A stretch of 42,788 nt of DNA from Alphaproteobacteria bacterium (lineage in GTDB: Bacteria > Pseudomonadota > Alphaproteobacteria > Rickettsiales > SXRF01). Positions 26,872 through 35,394 of this stretch are shown piece by piece. How positions within the stretch are numbered: position 1 is the first letter of the stretch; every line of letters begins with the position of its first letter. Both the position numbers and the translations under genes were made by a program. The stretch spans positions 1 to 42,788 of the forward strand of contig JANYCJ010000145.1 in NCBI GenBank assembly GCA_025360345.1. Direction: 5' to 3'. The notes beneath the pieces are model-generated. The model saw only the letters and a list, made by a program, of their open reading frames with translations. It did not search any database and was not told where the DNA came from.

Positions 26872-27366
26872 TTACTGGTTGGTAAGTACCGTCACAGCGC
26901 GGCGGTTCTGGCCCCATGCGCTTTCGTCAGAGCCGATCACAGCCGGGCGTTCCTTGCCGTAGCTGATGGTCGAAACGCGGTTAGCGCCAACACCTGCGCC
27001 AACCAGGTATTTCTTGGCGGCGTTAGCGCGGCGTTCGCCGAGTGCAAGGTTGTATTCGCGGGTGCCGCGCTCATCGCAATGGCCTTCAACCGTCACGTTT
27101 ACGGAAGAGTACTGCTTCAGCCATGCGGCCTGGCGGTCAAGCGTGCCCTGTGCTTCGCTGGTCAGGGTAGAGCTGTCGGTTTCGAAGAATACGCGGTCGC
27201 CAACGTTCTGGGCGAGGTCGGCCTGGCTGCCGTCATGCGGCGCGGTACCGCTCATGGCGCCGCCGGTGCCGTTTTTGCCGGAGGTGGAGCTGCTGGGCGT
27301 GGAATCGCAGGCAGACAGCAGGAACAAAGCGGAAACGATAGCGAGGGATTTGGTAACTAAATTCAT
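26872..27366 (-). CDS. pal: Peptidoglycan-associated lipoprotein Pal
   Basis: 164 residues. Lipoprotein signal with lipobox LSAC (Cys20), a Ser/Gly-rich linker, then the OmpA-like peptidoglycan-binding domain with VTVEGHCDERGTREYNLALGERRANAAKKYL, which contains the diaminopimelate-contacting Asp and Arg. Pal anchors the outer membrane to the wall and interacts with TolB and TolA. A 185-base gap separates it from tolB, longer than elsewhere in the chain, so an extra promoter is possible. A strong terminator follows. Confidence 0.97.
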   Translation of the reverse strand: MNLVTKSLAIVSALFLLSACDSTPSSSTSGKNGTGGAMSGTAPHDGSQADLAQNVGDRVFFETDSSTLTSEAQGTLDRQAAWLKQYSSVNVTVEGHCDERGTREYNLALGERRANAAKKYLVGAGVGANRVSTISYGKERPAVIGSDESAWGQNRRAVTVLTNQ

Positions 27367-27551
27367 AATACTCTCCGAAGCGTAAAAGTTTATTTCAAAA
27401 AAATAAGTTATTATCGATAGATACGAACAGCGCAGACAGCTTTTTGGGTCTGAATCCGCCCGGACACTAAACCATGGCCCTATCAGTTAAAGGAATCCTC
27501 CTGTAAATCAAGCGCAACTTGAGCATTTGTGCCACTTTAGCCTCCCCTGTG

Positions 27552-28877
27552 TTATAACGGCAACAGTGGTGACCATGCCGGGTCAGACGCCTCCATCGGG
27601 GTTACGACTTGCCTCAGGTTATAGCCTGTAACGTCTACCGTATACAGATGGATGGCCCCCGCCTTGCCACCAGAAGAGCGGGTCTGGCGGTGGAAAATGA
27701 TTACGCGGCCATTGGGCGACCAGCTTGGACCTTCGTCGAGGTAGCTTTCCGTGATCAGGCGCTCCCCGCTGCCATCGGTGCGCATGACCCCGATGGAGAA
27801 TTTGCCGCCCGACATCTTGGTAAAGGCTATCAGGTCTCCGCGCGGCGACCATACCGGCGTGCCGTACTTGCCGTCACCAAAGCTGATGCGGTGCACATTA
27901 CTGCCATCGGCGTTCATTACGTAAAGCTGCTGTGAGCCGCCCCGGTCGGAGTTAAACACGATCTGCGAGCCGTCCGGCGAATAGCTGGGCGACGTATCGA
28001 TAGTGCCTGAGCCGGAGGTTAACTTCACCAGGTTGCGGTTGCGCAAATCCATTTTGTAAATAAACGTTGTGCCGTTTTTGGCAATGGACATGATGATTGA
28101 ATTGCCGTCCGAAGAGAAGCGCGGCGCGAATGACATGCCTTCAAAAGAGCCTAAAGACTCCTCACGCCCCGTCTGCAGGTCACGCAGGAACACCCGCGGC
28201 TCCTTGCCCGCATAAGACATATACAGGATCTCTTGGCTATTCGGCGAGAAGCGCGGCGTCAGCACCAGATATTGCCCATCGGTCAAAAACTTATGGTTCT
28301 CCCCGTCCTGGTCCATGATTGCCAGTCGCTTTACGCGTTTCAGGTCCGGGCCACTTTCCGCCACATATACGATGCGAGAATCGAAATAGCCCTTTTCGCC
28401 CGTCAGCTTGGAATAGATTTCATCGGCGATGATATGGGCAATGCGCCGCCAGTTGCCTTGGAAGGTGTTATATTCCTTCCCCGCGATCTGCTGCTCCCCG
28501 TAAATATCCCACAGCCGGAACGTCACTTTCACTTTATCCCCGCCCTCGGACGTGGCAGTGCCGGTCACCAGCGCCTGTGCGTTGATCTGGCGCCAGTCGG
28601 CGAAGCGCGGTACCGAGGTCTGCGCATTCACCTGTTCGATAAATGAAGAAGGTGGAATAGGCCGGAACAGTCCCGAGCGCTCAAGGTCGGCCGAAACCAC
28701 ATGCATGATATCCGCGCCCACCTGCGTGCCGCTTAAGTCGGGCAGCGCAATCGGCATCGGGTCGGGGTTGCCGCGTGTAATATCAATATGCAGCGCCGCT
28801 GCCTGCGCGGAAAAACTGAACCCCACCGCAAGGATGATAAACGCAAAAACCTTCTGAACTTGGCCGATTGCCCGCAT
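27552..28877 (-). CDS. tolB: Tol-Pal translocation protein TolB
   Basis: Periplasmic beta-propeller that binds Pal. The ATG at 28877 (MRAIGQVQKVFAFIILAVGF) has AAAGGAA at the right distance and gives a normal signal peptide ending AQA, so I prefer it to the track start ten codons upstream. The N-terminal domain (about 25-165) is followed by WD40-like PD40 repeats: YSPDGSQIVFNSDRGGSQQLY, WSPRGDLIAFTK and WSPNGRVIIFHRQ. 441 residues, family-typical. It lies downstream of the tolA-CTD paralogue. Confidence 0.96.
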   Translation of the reverse strand: MRAIGQVQKVFAFIILAVGFSFSAQAAALHIDITRGNPDPMPIALPDLSGTQVGADIMHVVSADLERSGLFRPIPPSSFIEQVNAQTSVPRFADWRQINAQALVTGTATSEGGDKVKVTFRLWDIYGEQQIAGKEYNTFQGNWRRIAHIIADEIYSKLTGEKGYFDSRIVYVAESGPDLKRVKRLAIMDQDGENHKFLTDGQYLVLTPRFSPNSQEILYMSYAGKEPRVFLRDLQTGREESLGSFEGMSFAPRFSSDGNSIIMSIAKNGTTFIYKMDLRNRNLVKLTSGSGTIDTSPSYSPDGSQIVFNSDRGGSQQLYVMNADGSNVHRISFGDGKYGTPVWSPRGDLIAFTKMSGGKFSIGVMRTDGSGERLITESYLDEGPSWSPNGRVIIFHRQTRSSGGKAGAIHLYTVDVTGYNLRQVVTPMEASDPAWSPLLPL

Positions 28878-28900
28878 AGTTATTCCTTTGTCAGTAATAT

Positions 28901-28919
28901 GCCTCAAAAACCATGAGGC
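28901..28919 (-). other. Hairpin in the tolB leader
   Basis: GCCTCA and TGAGGC form a perfect six-base stem with a seven-base loop, 23 bases upstream of the tolB start. It lacks a U-tract; a role in mRNA stability or processing between the tolA-type genes and tolB is possible. Confidence 0.4.
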
Positions 28920-28959
28920 GGATTTAGGTCTACTCGATATAAAAAGTCAATAAGGTCGT

Positions 28960-29361
28960 TTACTTATCAGCTTCAAAAGTAAGCTCCATGAAATGCCACT
29001 TGTCATAATCCGCTGCGGGCATCCCCCGTAGCGGCGTGCATTTCTCCACACTGGCAAGCGCGCTGGCTGCCAGCATTTGGAAATCGGCGTTCCCCACCGC
29101 CAGTGCCCGTGTCTCGGGGCTGATCTCCGCCATCTGCAGTCGCCCGTCAGGGTTATACGCCGCATGGATCTTCACCACCATCCCCGCATATTTCTTATCT
29201 TGCGGAAATGCCCATGCGCAGGCCGAATTTGTTTTCTGTTCCAGCAGGGCATCCGCCGCAGCTTCATCTACAGCCGCCGCTTCCTTCGGTGCATCCGCCG
29301 CAAGTGCCGGCCCCGCCAGCATCGCCAGCAGTAAACTAGTTAAGCATATCCTTTGGGTCAA
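28960..29361 (-). CDS. Secreted stand-alone TolA C-terminal-domain protein
   Basis: 133 residues from a TTG at 29361, which has GGAG seven bases upstream and gives a clean signal peptide (TQRICLTSLLLAMLAGPALA). The track ATG at 29391 would put an uncharged leader in front. After a short acidic linker the rest resembles the TolA C-terminal domain encoded just upstream. Both share a central P/TDGR-type strand with AEIS, and the ending C-S/T-PL-G-P-YD-WH-ME-F is common to both. The two cysteines equivalent to TolA's probable disulphide are kept. It lacks the TolA membrane anchor and Pro/Lys-rich bridge, so it should be a free periplasmic protein. The overlap with tolA is 26 bases. The role is inferred: possibly competition or cooperation with TolA for TolB/Pal partners. 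Confidence 0.78.
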   Translation of the reverse strand: MTQRICLTSLLLAMLAGPALAADAPKEAAAVDEAAADALLEQKTNSACAWAFPQDKKYAGMVVKIHAAYNPDGRLQMAEISPETRALAVGNADFQMLAASALASVEKCTPLRGMPAADYDKWHFMELTFEADK

Positions 29362-30247
29362 AATTAATCTCCATATAATGCCATGCGTCATACTTGTCTG
29401 GCGGCAGTCCCGTCAGCGGCGAGCAGCGCTGCACCGCGCGTATGGCCGAATCCGCAGCCGCCCGGAAGAATGGGTCGGAATTATAGCTCGCCTTGCTCTT
29501 GTCGGAAATTTCCGCCCGTATATAACGCCCGTCCGTGCCATATTCCACATTAACCAGAATAACAAGGTTCTGCGCGTCCTTCGCACCGATCGGCGGGTTC
29601 CAGCATTTGCTGATCTGGCTGCGGATTGCATCTTTATCGCTCAAGCCCATCACCATATTAGGGTCGAAATGCGTCGAAATCGCCTTCTTGTCGGGGGGCG
29701 TCTCCGGCGCGGGTGGCGCGTCTATCTTCTTTTTTTCTTCGTTTTTCTTTTCTTTTTTAGCATCATTTTTCACCGCTTTCAAAATAGCATCCAGCGGATC
29801 TTCCTGCTTCTTCTTGGGCTTTTCCTTCGGTTTATCCTTGGGCTTCTCAACCGGCTTCGGGGGCTCTGGTGGTGTTTCCACAGGTTTGGGCGGCTCCGGT
29901 TTTTTCTCAGGCTTTTTTTCCTGCGGCAGCGGCACGGCATCAGGCGCAGGTGGGGGAGGGGTATCCTGCACCACTTTAACAGGCGGCGACGGTTTCTTTA
30001 CATCCGCCGGCTTTGTCTCTTTTTTCTCTTCCTTTTCAGGCGGCGGCGGTTCCGTCGGTTTCACGTTGGAGATAGCTACCATCGGCAGAATCTCCACGCT
30101 GATCGCCATCGGCTCCTCCGGGGGCGTTGGCGTCAGGAAAGACGGCAGCCCGAAGATGATGAACAAAAACATGACAAAGTGCAAAATAGCCGAAAAGATG
30201 CGCCCCCGGTGACGCTCTCTGACATAATAACTGATGTTCTTGCGCAT
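29336..30247 (-). CDS. tolA: Tol-Pal envelope-spanning protein TolA
   Basis: 303 residues in three parts. An N-terminal cytoplasmic basic stretch and one transmembrane anchor (about 18-40) comes first. A Pro/Lys/Glu-rich bridge (about 62-185; PPEPPKPVEKPKDKPKEKPK) spans the periplasm. The C-terminal domain starts at SQISKCWNPP and contains LVILVNVEYGTDGRYIRAEI and CSPLTGLPPDKYDAWHYMEINF. TolA links the TolQR proton motor in the inner membrane to Pal/TolB. It lies 17 bases after tolR. The Pro-rich bridge gives a TonB-like look, but gene order and the C-terminal domain favour TolA. Confidence 0.92.
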   Translation of the reverse strand: MRKNISYYVRERHRGRIFSAILHFVMFLFIIFGLPSFLTPTPPEEPMAISVEILPMVAISNVKPTEPPPPEKEEKKETKPADVKKPSPPVKVVQDTPPPPAPDAVPLPQEKKPEKKPEPPKPVETPPEPPKPVEKPKDKPKEKPKKKQEDPLDAILKAVKNDAKKEKKNEEKKKIDAPPAPETPPDKKAISTHFDPNMVMGLSDKDAIRSQISKCWNPPIGAKDAQNLVILVNVEYGTDGRYIRAEISDKSKASYNSDPFFRAAADSAIRAVQRCSPLTGLPPDKYDAWHYMEINFDPKDMLN

Positions 30248-30264
30248 GTTCGAAACGCTGCTGC

Positions 30265-30723
30265 TTACTTGTCTTTACCGTTGTTGTTAGCCCCAACGTC
30301 GGTAATCAGCGCCACTTTGCCATACCCGGCCGTGTTAATGGCGCTCACCACTTCCATCACCTTGCCGTAATCCACGTTGCGGTCCCCACGCACGAAAATG
30401 CGCGTATCCTTCTTCTCGCCCGTGATCGCCTTGAGCTTTTCGGCCAGCGCGTTGATCGGCACTTCCGTCTTCTGCACAAAAATCTTGCCGCCTGCGGTCA
30501 CGCTCACCGCCAGCGGCTCGTCCTGTCCCGCAATCGGCGAGGCGTTGCTTTTTGGCAAATCCACCGTAACCCCGGTCGTCATCATCGGCGCAGCCACCAT
30601 AAAGATAATCAGCAGCACCAGCATCACGTCCACCATCGGCGTGATGTTGATTTCACTAAAACGGTTATTGGGCCGCCTGCGTCCGCCCCTGCCGCCGTTT
30701 CCCCCGCCTAAGGTCATGCCCAT
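30265..30723 (-). CDS. tolR: Tol-Pal motor protein TolR
   Basis: 152 residues. ExbD/TolR family with a Gly/Arg-rich cytoplasmic N-terminus, one transmembrane helix containing the proton-carrying aspartate D32 in ITPMVDVMLVLLIIFMV, and a periplasmic domain with DLPKSNA and IFVRGDRNVDYGKVMEVV. It forms the proton-driven motor with TolQ, encoded two bases upstream. The methionine at codon 3 could also initiate. Confidence 0.95.
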   Translation of the reverse strand: MGMTLGGGNGGRGGRRRPNNRFSEINITPMVDVMLVLLIIFMVAAPMMTTGVTVDLPKSNASPIAGQDEPLAVSVTAGGKIFVQKTEVPINALAEKLKAITGEKKDTRIFVRGDRNVDYGKVMEVVSAINTAGYGKVALITDVGANNNGKDK

Positions 30724-30725
30724 GG

Positions 30726-31499
30726 CTATGCCTCCATCTGGCGCGACAGGATGGTATCGAACTCGGTGCTGAAATCTTCCAGCTTATTGGCAAAATTATT
30801 CATCTCGTTGGAAAACTTGTTATAGGCAATAACCGCAGGAATTGCCGCGAACAGGCCGATAGCGGTCGCAAACAGCGCCTCCGCAATCCCCGGCGCCACC
30901 GCCACCAGCGAGGTGTTCTTCGACGCCGCGATGGAGTTAAAGCTGTTCATGATCCCCCACACCGTGCCAAACAGCCCGATGAACGGCGCGGACGCGCCCG
31001 TCGTGGCCAAAAACGAAAGCCCGCTTTCAATCTGTTCCAGCTCGCGGTTTCGCGCCACCTGCATCACCTGCACAATGCGCTCGCGCAAAGAAAGCTTAAG
31101 CCCCGCGCCCGGGGAGGCCGCCGCGGCTGAAGTGCTTGGCGGGCTGGTCGTGGTCTTGGAGCGGAACCACTCCTCCATTGCCGCCACGAAAATGATCGCC
31201 ATCGGGTGATTGGCGCGCTTCTTGGATTTCTCGTAAAACTTGTCCAGCGCCTCAGAAGACCAGAAATCGCTCTCGAACCGTGCCGCCTTGCTTTTGATGG
31301 TGCGGAACAAATACCATTTTTCAATAATGATCGCCCAGCACCAGAACGACGCCAGTAGCAAAAGCACCATCACGATCTTCACGATCCAGTCCGCCTGCAT
31401 GAACATGCCATACATGGAGAAGTTATGCACCATCGCTGTGGTGCCGGCGAGCGTAGCGGAATCGACGCCTTGCACTGCTGTGGAAACGGGATCGGCCAT
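30726..31499 (-). CDS. tolQ: Tol-Pal motor protein TolQ
   Basis: 257 residues, MotA/TolQ/ExbB proton-channel family. The first helix is near 35-60 (IVKIVMVLLLLASFWCWAIII), followed by a long cytoplasmic loop. Helices two and three contain the conserved GASAPFIGLFGTVWGIMNSF and GIAEALFATAIGLFAAIPAVIAYN. The cytoplasmic loop includes a Ser/Thr/Ala-rich stretch (TTTSPPSTSAAAASPG) that is longer than usual. It starts 20 bases after ybgC. Confidence 0.96.
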   Translation of the reverse strand: MADPVSTAVQGVDSATLAGTTAMVHNFSMYGMFMQADWIVKIVMVLLLLASFWCWAIIIEKWYLFRTIKSKAARFESDFWSSEALDKFYEKSKKRANHPMAIIFVAAMEEWFRSKTTTSPPSTSAAAASPGAGLKLSLRERIVQVMQVARNRELEQIESGLSFLATTGASAPFIGLFGTVWGIMNSFNSIAASKNTSLVAVAPGIAEALFATAIGLFAAIPAVIAYNKFSNEMNNFANKLEDFSTEFDTILSRQMEA

Positions 31500-31519
31500 G
31501 GTTTTGCTTTCGAAATAAG

Positions 31520-31933
31520 TTAGTGTTTGAACAGTTTTTGCATCGCTTTTCGTATCGGCTCGGGCAGTTTCACCAGCTTCACGCCGGCTCCCACCACCAC
31601 GAGTTTCACTTCCATTGTCACCAATGTTTCCGCACCGCGCATAACCGCCTGATGCATGTGAATGCTGACCCTGTTTATATCGTTTAACCGGGTCTCGATT
31701 GTCAAGAGATCATCCAGCATGGCAGGCTTTAAAAAATCAGCTGTCACCCTGCGCACCACGAAGCCCACCTCCTGTTCCCGCAACAAATCCGACTGGTCGA
31801 ACCCGCACAGCCGCAGCGCCTCGGTGCGCGCCCGCTCCGCGAACTTCAGGTAATTGGCGTAATACACGATGCCCGCCGCATCCGTGTCCTCGTAATACAC
31901 CCGCACCGGAAAGCTGTGTGTGCCCTTGGTCAT
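31520..31933 (-). CDS. ybgC: Tol-Pal-associated acyl-CoA thioesterase YbgC
   Basis: 137 residues, hot-dog fold thioesterase. The N-terminal VRVYYEDTDAAGIVYYANYLKFAERARTE carries the catalytic Asp and the family signature. It opens the tol-pal cluster in most proteobacteria, and its exact contribution to envelope lipid turnover is unsettled. The ATG overlaps the GNAT stop upstream (ATGA). Confidence 0.94.
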   Translation of the reverse strand: MTKGTHSFPVRVYYEDTDAAGIVYYANYLKFAERARTEALRLCGFDQSDLLREQEVGFVVRRVTADFLKPAMLDDLLTIETRLNDINRVSIHMHQAVMRGAETLVTMEVKLVVVGAGVKLVKLPEPIRKAMQKLFKH

Positions 31934-32439
31934 GCCCGGCTATCCCGCCTGAAAATCAGCTCCCGGTCCACATGCGTCCCAACGTAATAATCATACTCGC
32001 CATAAGGCCGGAACCCGTAATGGCTGTAAAACGCCTGCGCCTTATGGTTATTCTCCCACACGCCGAGATACACCTCATCCGCGTCCTTCAGCGGCGCCGA
32101 TGCCATCGCCGCATCCATCAGCGCCTTGCCGATGGCGCGCCCCTGGTATTCCCCCAGCACATAAAGCCGGTGCAGCTCAAATGCCCCGTCACCCGCCTCC
32201 ACCGGCAGCCCCAGCGCACCGAATTTCACGTATCCTGCCAGCACCCCGTCCACCAGCGCCATAAGGATCACGTCGCCCTCCGCCATCGCCTGCCTGAAAT
32301 AAGCAGGGGAGCAGGTCTTATCGAGATGGTACTGCAAATTCTCGTCGCTGTATAAATGCCCGAACGTGTCCGTATAGCCCTTCCGCGCCACGCGTGAAAT
32401 CCGCTCCGCATTTTCCGGCGTCGCCGCCACGATCAGCAT
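31930..32439 (-). CDS. GNAT-family N-acetyltransferase
   Basis: 169 residues from the ATG at 32439, which shares one base with the ruvB stop (TAATG); the 24 extra codons of the track ORF lie inside ruvB. The acetyl-CoA site is LHRLYVLGEYQGRAIGKALMDAA, and the C-terminal ENNHKAQAFYSHYGFRPYGEYDYYVG is typical of GNATs related to those acting on polyamines or protein N-termini. The substrate is unknown. It is wedged between ruvB and ybgC with overlaps on both sides, so its expression is tied to them. Confidence 0.85.
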   Translation of the reverse strand: MLIVAATPENAERISRVARKGYTDTFGHLYSDENLQYHLDKTCSPAYFRQAMAEGDVILMALVDGVLAGYVKFGALGLPVEAGDGAFELHRLYVLGEYQGRAIGKALMDAAMASAPLKDADEVYLGVWENNHKAQAFYSHYGFRPYGEYDYYVGTHVDRELIFRRDSRA

Positions 32440-33485
32440 TATTCCCCCTCCAGCAGCGGCAAAACCTCTTGCAGGAGCTGCGGCGCCTTCAGGCCAAGAT
32501 GCTTGAAGCATCCGGCAGTCAGCATCCGCCCACGCGGCGTGCGTTGCAGGAAACCCACCTGCAGCAGGTAAGGCTCAATCGTTTCTTCAATCGCGTCGCG
32601 CTGTTCGGAAAGCCCGGCGGCAATCGTTTCCACCCCCACAGGCCCCCCTTGGTAAAACTCTGCGATATACCGCAAATACCGGTGGTCTGCACTGTCCAGC
32701 CCCAGCGAATCCACCTCCAGCCGCCGCAGGCTCTGGTCGGCCAGTGCTTTGTCGATCACCCCGGTCTTGCCCGCATGGGCAAAATCCCGCACCCGCCGTA
32801 ACAGCCTTATGGCAATGCGCGGCGTGCCGCGGCTCCTGCGCGCAATTTCGTGGCTGCCGTCCTGCGTAATATCAATCTTTAGCAGGCTCGCTGCCCGCTC
32901 AATCACGCTTTGCAAATCCTTCACATCATAAAACCGCAGGCGCAGCGGTATCCCGAACCGGTCGCGCAGCGGCCCCGCGATCAGCCCCATCCGCGTCGTC
33001 GCCCCCACCAGTGTGAAAGGCGGCAGGTCAATCCGCACCGTCCGTGCCGCTGGCCCCTCGCCAATCATTAGGTCGAGCTTAAAATCTTCCATGGCCGGGT
33101 AAAGGATTTCCTCCACCGCCGGGTTCAGCCGGTGAATTTCATCCACGAACAGCACATCCCCCGCCTGCAAATTCGTAAGCACCGCCGCCAGGTCGCCCGC
33201 TTTGGTGAGGATAGGCCCGGATGTCGGCCTGAAACCCACCCCCATCTCCTTGGCGATGATCTGCGCCAGCGTGGTCTTCCCCAGCCCGGGAGGGCCGTAT
33301 AGCAGCACATGGTCCAGTGCGTCGCTTCGCCCCTTCGCCGCCGAAATGAACACGCTCAGATTGCTGCAAACTTCCGGCTGCCCCGTAAAATCCTCAAGGC
33401 TCAGCGGCCGCAATGCAGACTGCATCGCATCTTCTTCATTCCTTCCCGCGTCTAAAATGCGTGTATCTTCCGCCTCGCTAGCCAC
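32439..33485 (-). CDS. ruvB: Holliday-junction branch-migration ATPase RuvB
   Basis: 348 residues, AAA+ motor. Walker [13 protein letters not shown] (64-71), Walker [11 protein letters not shown], and sensor regions [22 protein letters not shown]. The C-terminal winged helix contains [15 protein letters not shown]. It drives branch migration with RuvA during recombination repair. The GTG start overlaps ruvA by eight bases. Confidence 0.97.
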   Translation of the reverse strand: MASEAEDTRILDAGRNEEDAMQSALRPLSLEDFTGQPEVCSNLSVFISAAKGRSDALDHVLLYGPPGLGKTTLAQIIAKEMGVGFRPTSGPILTKAGDLAAVLTNLQAGDVLFVDEIHRLNPAVEEILYPAMEDFKLDLMIGEGPAARTVRIDLPPFTLVGATTRMGLIAGPLRDRFGIPLRLRFYDVKDLQSVIERAASLLKIDITQDGSHEIARRSRGTPRIAIRLLRRVRDFAHAGKTGVIDKALADQSLRRLEVDSLGLDSADHRYLRYIAEFYQGGPVGVETIAAGLSEQRDAIEETIEPYLLQVGFLQRTPRGRMLTAGCFKHLGLKAPQLLQEVLPLLEGE

Positions 33486-34134
33486 GCACCAGCTCCTTCA
33501 GGCTAAGCCGTATCATCTGGTCGAGGTTCAGCTTCCCCTTTGCTTCCTGCGCCGCCTTCAGTGCCGCGCCATACGCTTCACTGCGCGAGTATCCAAGGTT
33601 CACCAGCGCCGAAATCGCATCATCGGTGGTGTTATCAGCCGGGGCAGGGGCCGCTTTCTTTTTCCCCTTCGCATCCATCTCCTGCGTGGCCGTGGCCGCG
33701 CCGGGCGAAATCTGGAAACTGGAGGTTGGCATTTTCGTCACCTTGTCCTTCAGCTCCGTCACAATCCGCTCGGCAAGCTTCGGCCCCACGCCGCTGATCC
33801 TGCTAAACGCCGCCGTGTCCTTGGCTAAAATCGCATGTGCCAGCTGCTCCGGCGTATACGCGCCGAGAATGGTCAGCGCCATCCGGTTGCCTACCCGCTG
33901 TACGGTGGCCAGCAGCCGGAACCACTCCCGCTCCACATCGTCCGGAAACCCATAAAGATGGAACTGGTCCTCCCTCACATGGGTCTCGATCACCAGCTGC
34001 GCGGCTTCCCCGCGCTGCGGCAGCGCCGCAAGCGTGCGTTTGGAGCAGAACACGTTATATCCCACGCCGTTTACATCCAGGATCACGCCATCCTCATCCG
34101 TGTCGTCCACCAGCCCGCGTAATTTTCCGATCAT
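33478..34134 (-). CDS. ruvA: Holliday-junction DNA-binding protein RuvA
   Basis: From the ATG at 34134 ([26 protein letters not shown]) the protein has 218 residues. Domain I OB-fold is followed by the HhH region ([23 protein letters not shown]) and a C-terminal RuvB-binding domain ([17 protein letters not shown]). The linker between domains II and III is long and Ala/Lys/Pro-rich, slightly above the usual length. Start and ruvC stop overlap as ATGA. Confidence 0.96.
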   Translation of the reverse strand: MIGKLRGLVDDTDEDGVILDVNGVGYNVFCSKRTLAALPQRGEAAQLVIETHVREDQFHLYGFPDDVEREWFRLLATVQRVGNRMALTILGAYTPEQLAHAILAKDTAAFSRISGVGPKLAERIVTELKDKVTKMPTSSFQISPGAATATQEMDAKGKKKAAPAPADNTTDDAISALVNLGYSRSEAYGAALKAAQEAKGKLNLDQMIRLSLKELVRG

Positions 34135-34640
34135 GCTGCCCCCCCGGTTAATCTGCGTAAACTCCGGTGATGGGCGTGGCAAATGGCAACCGCCAGCGCG
34201 TCCGCCGCATCGGCGCCGTCAATCGCCCCTTTGGCCTTGCTTGCCGGTAGCAGCGTCTGCACCATCATCCCCACCTGCTTTTTATCGGCATGTCCGGTTC
34301 CCACCACGCTTTTCTTTACTAAAGTTGCGCTATATTCGTACACCGGAAGCCGCATCAGGGAAAGCGTTAAGAGAATCCCGCCGCGCGCCTGCCCCAGCTT
34401 CAGCGTGGAACTCCCGCTCACATTCACAAAAGTCTCTTCCACCGCGGCTTCTTCGGGCTTATATAGCGCAATCGCTTTGTTCAGCCCTTCATGCAACTGC
34501 ATAATCCGCAAATCCAGCGGCGCTTTCGCGTCAGAGGTGATCGTCCCGCAGGCGATAAAGGAAAGCTGGTTGGTCTTGGAATGGATCACGCCCCAGCCGG
34601 TGCGCTGCAACCCCGGGTCCACACCAAGGATGATCGTCAT
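34131..34640 (-). CDS. ruvC: Holliday-junction resolvase RuvC
   Basis: 169 residues, RNase-H-like nuclease that cuts Holliday junctions. Acidic catalytic residues appear at D8 ([15 protein letters not shown]), E68 (AAVEETFVN), and D141/D144 ([17 protein letters not shown]). The first gene of ruvCAB, overlapping yebC by ATGA. Confidence 0.97.
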   Translation of the reverse strand: MTIILGVDPGLQRTGWGVIHSKTNQLSFIACGTITSDAKAPLDLRIMQLHEGLNKAIALYKPEEAAVEETFVNVSGSSTLKLGQARGGILLTLSLMRLPVYEYSATLVKKSVVGTGHADKKQVGMMVQTLLPASKAKGAIDGADAADALAVAICHAHHRSLRRLTGGAA

Positions 34641-35386
34641 GCGTCCAAAGAGGCGAGCACCGACTCAGGAATTTCAAAATTGGAATAGACTTCCTGCACG
34701 TCGTCATTGTCTTCCAAAGTGTCGATCAGCTTCAGCAGGATCCGGGCGTTTTCTTCATTCACCGGCACCGTGTTCTTCGGCTGCCACACCAGCTTGGCGC
34801 TGTCGGCCACGCCGAATTTTTTCTCCAGCGCATCGCGCACCGCGCCAAAATCTTCCTGCGCGCAGGTAATGGAATGGCCATTAGCATCCGTTTCGCAGTT
34901 GGAAGCGCCGGCATCCAGTGCGGCCTCGAACATTTTTTCTTCCGTTGCTGCCGCCAGCTTGTAATGCAGGAGCCCCACGAAATCGAACATGAAGCTTACC
35001 GACCCCGTTTCCCCCAATGCGCCGTTCGCTTTGGCAAAAGCCGAGCGCACTTCCGGCGCGGTGCGGTTTTTATTGTCGGTCAGCGTCTGCACGATCACGG
35101 CCACGCCCGCCGGTCCGTAGCCCTCATAACGTATAGCCTCGAACGTGTCACCGCTCTTGTCGCCTGCGCCGCGCTTGATCGCCGCGTCAATGCGGTCGCG
35201 CGGCATGTTTTCTTCCCGCGCCCATTGAATGGCGCTGCGAAGTCGTGGGTTCGCCGCCGGGTCAGGCATACCCGTTTTCGCCGCCGAGATGATTTCACGG
35301 GTAACCTTGGTAAAAACTTTTGCCCGCTTCGCATCCTGGCGCCCTTTGCGCACCATGATGTTCTTAAATTGTGAATGGCCTGCCAT
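34637..35386 (-). CDS. yebC: YebC/PmpR-family regulatory or translation factor
   Basis: 249 residues, starting [23 protein letters not shown], the near-universal YebC opening (usually AGHSKWANI). The mid-protein [23 protein letters not shown] and C-terminal [35 protein letters not shown] are diagnostic. YebC proteins are described as DNA-binding regulators and as factors assisting translation of difficult motifs. The frequent yebC-ruvC neighbourhood is present. It starts eight bases after the ompA-like gene, with AGGA upstream. Confidence 0.96.
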   Translation of the reverse strand: MAGHSQFKNIMVRKGRQDAKRAKVFTKVTREIISAAKTGMPDPAANPRLRSAIQWAREENMPRDRIDAAIKRGAGDKSGDTFEAIRYEGYGPAGVAVIVQTLTDNKNRTAPEVRSAFAKANGALGETGSVSFMFDFVGLLHYKLAAATEEKMFEAALDAGASNCETDANGHSITCAQEDFGAVRDALEKKFGVADSAKLVWQPKNTVPVNEENARILLKLIDTLEDNDDVQEVYSNFEIPESVLASLDA

Positions 35387-35394
35387 GGTATGTC

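Noticed and set aside
27367-27551. AGGAGG in the tolB-pal gap as a hidden small gene
   Set aside because: The nearest ATG is followed at once by an in-frame stop.
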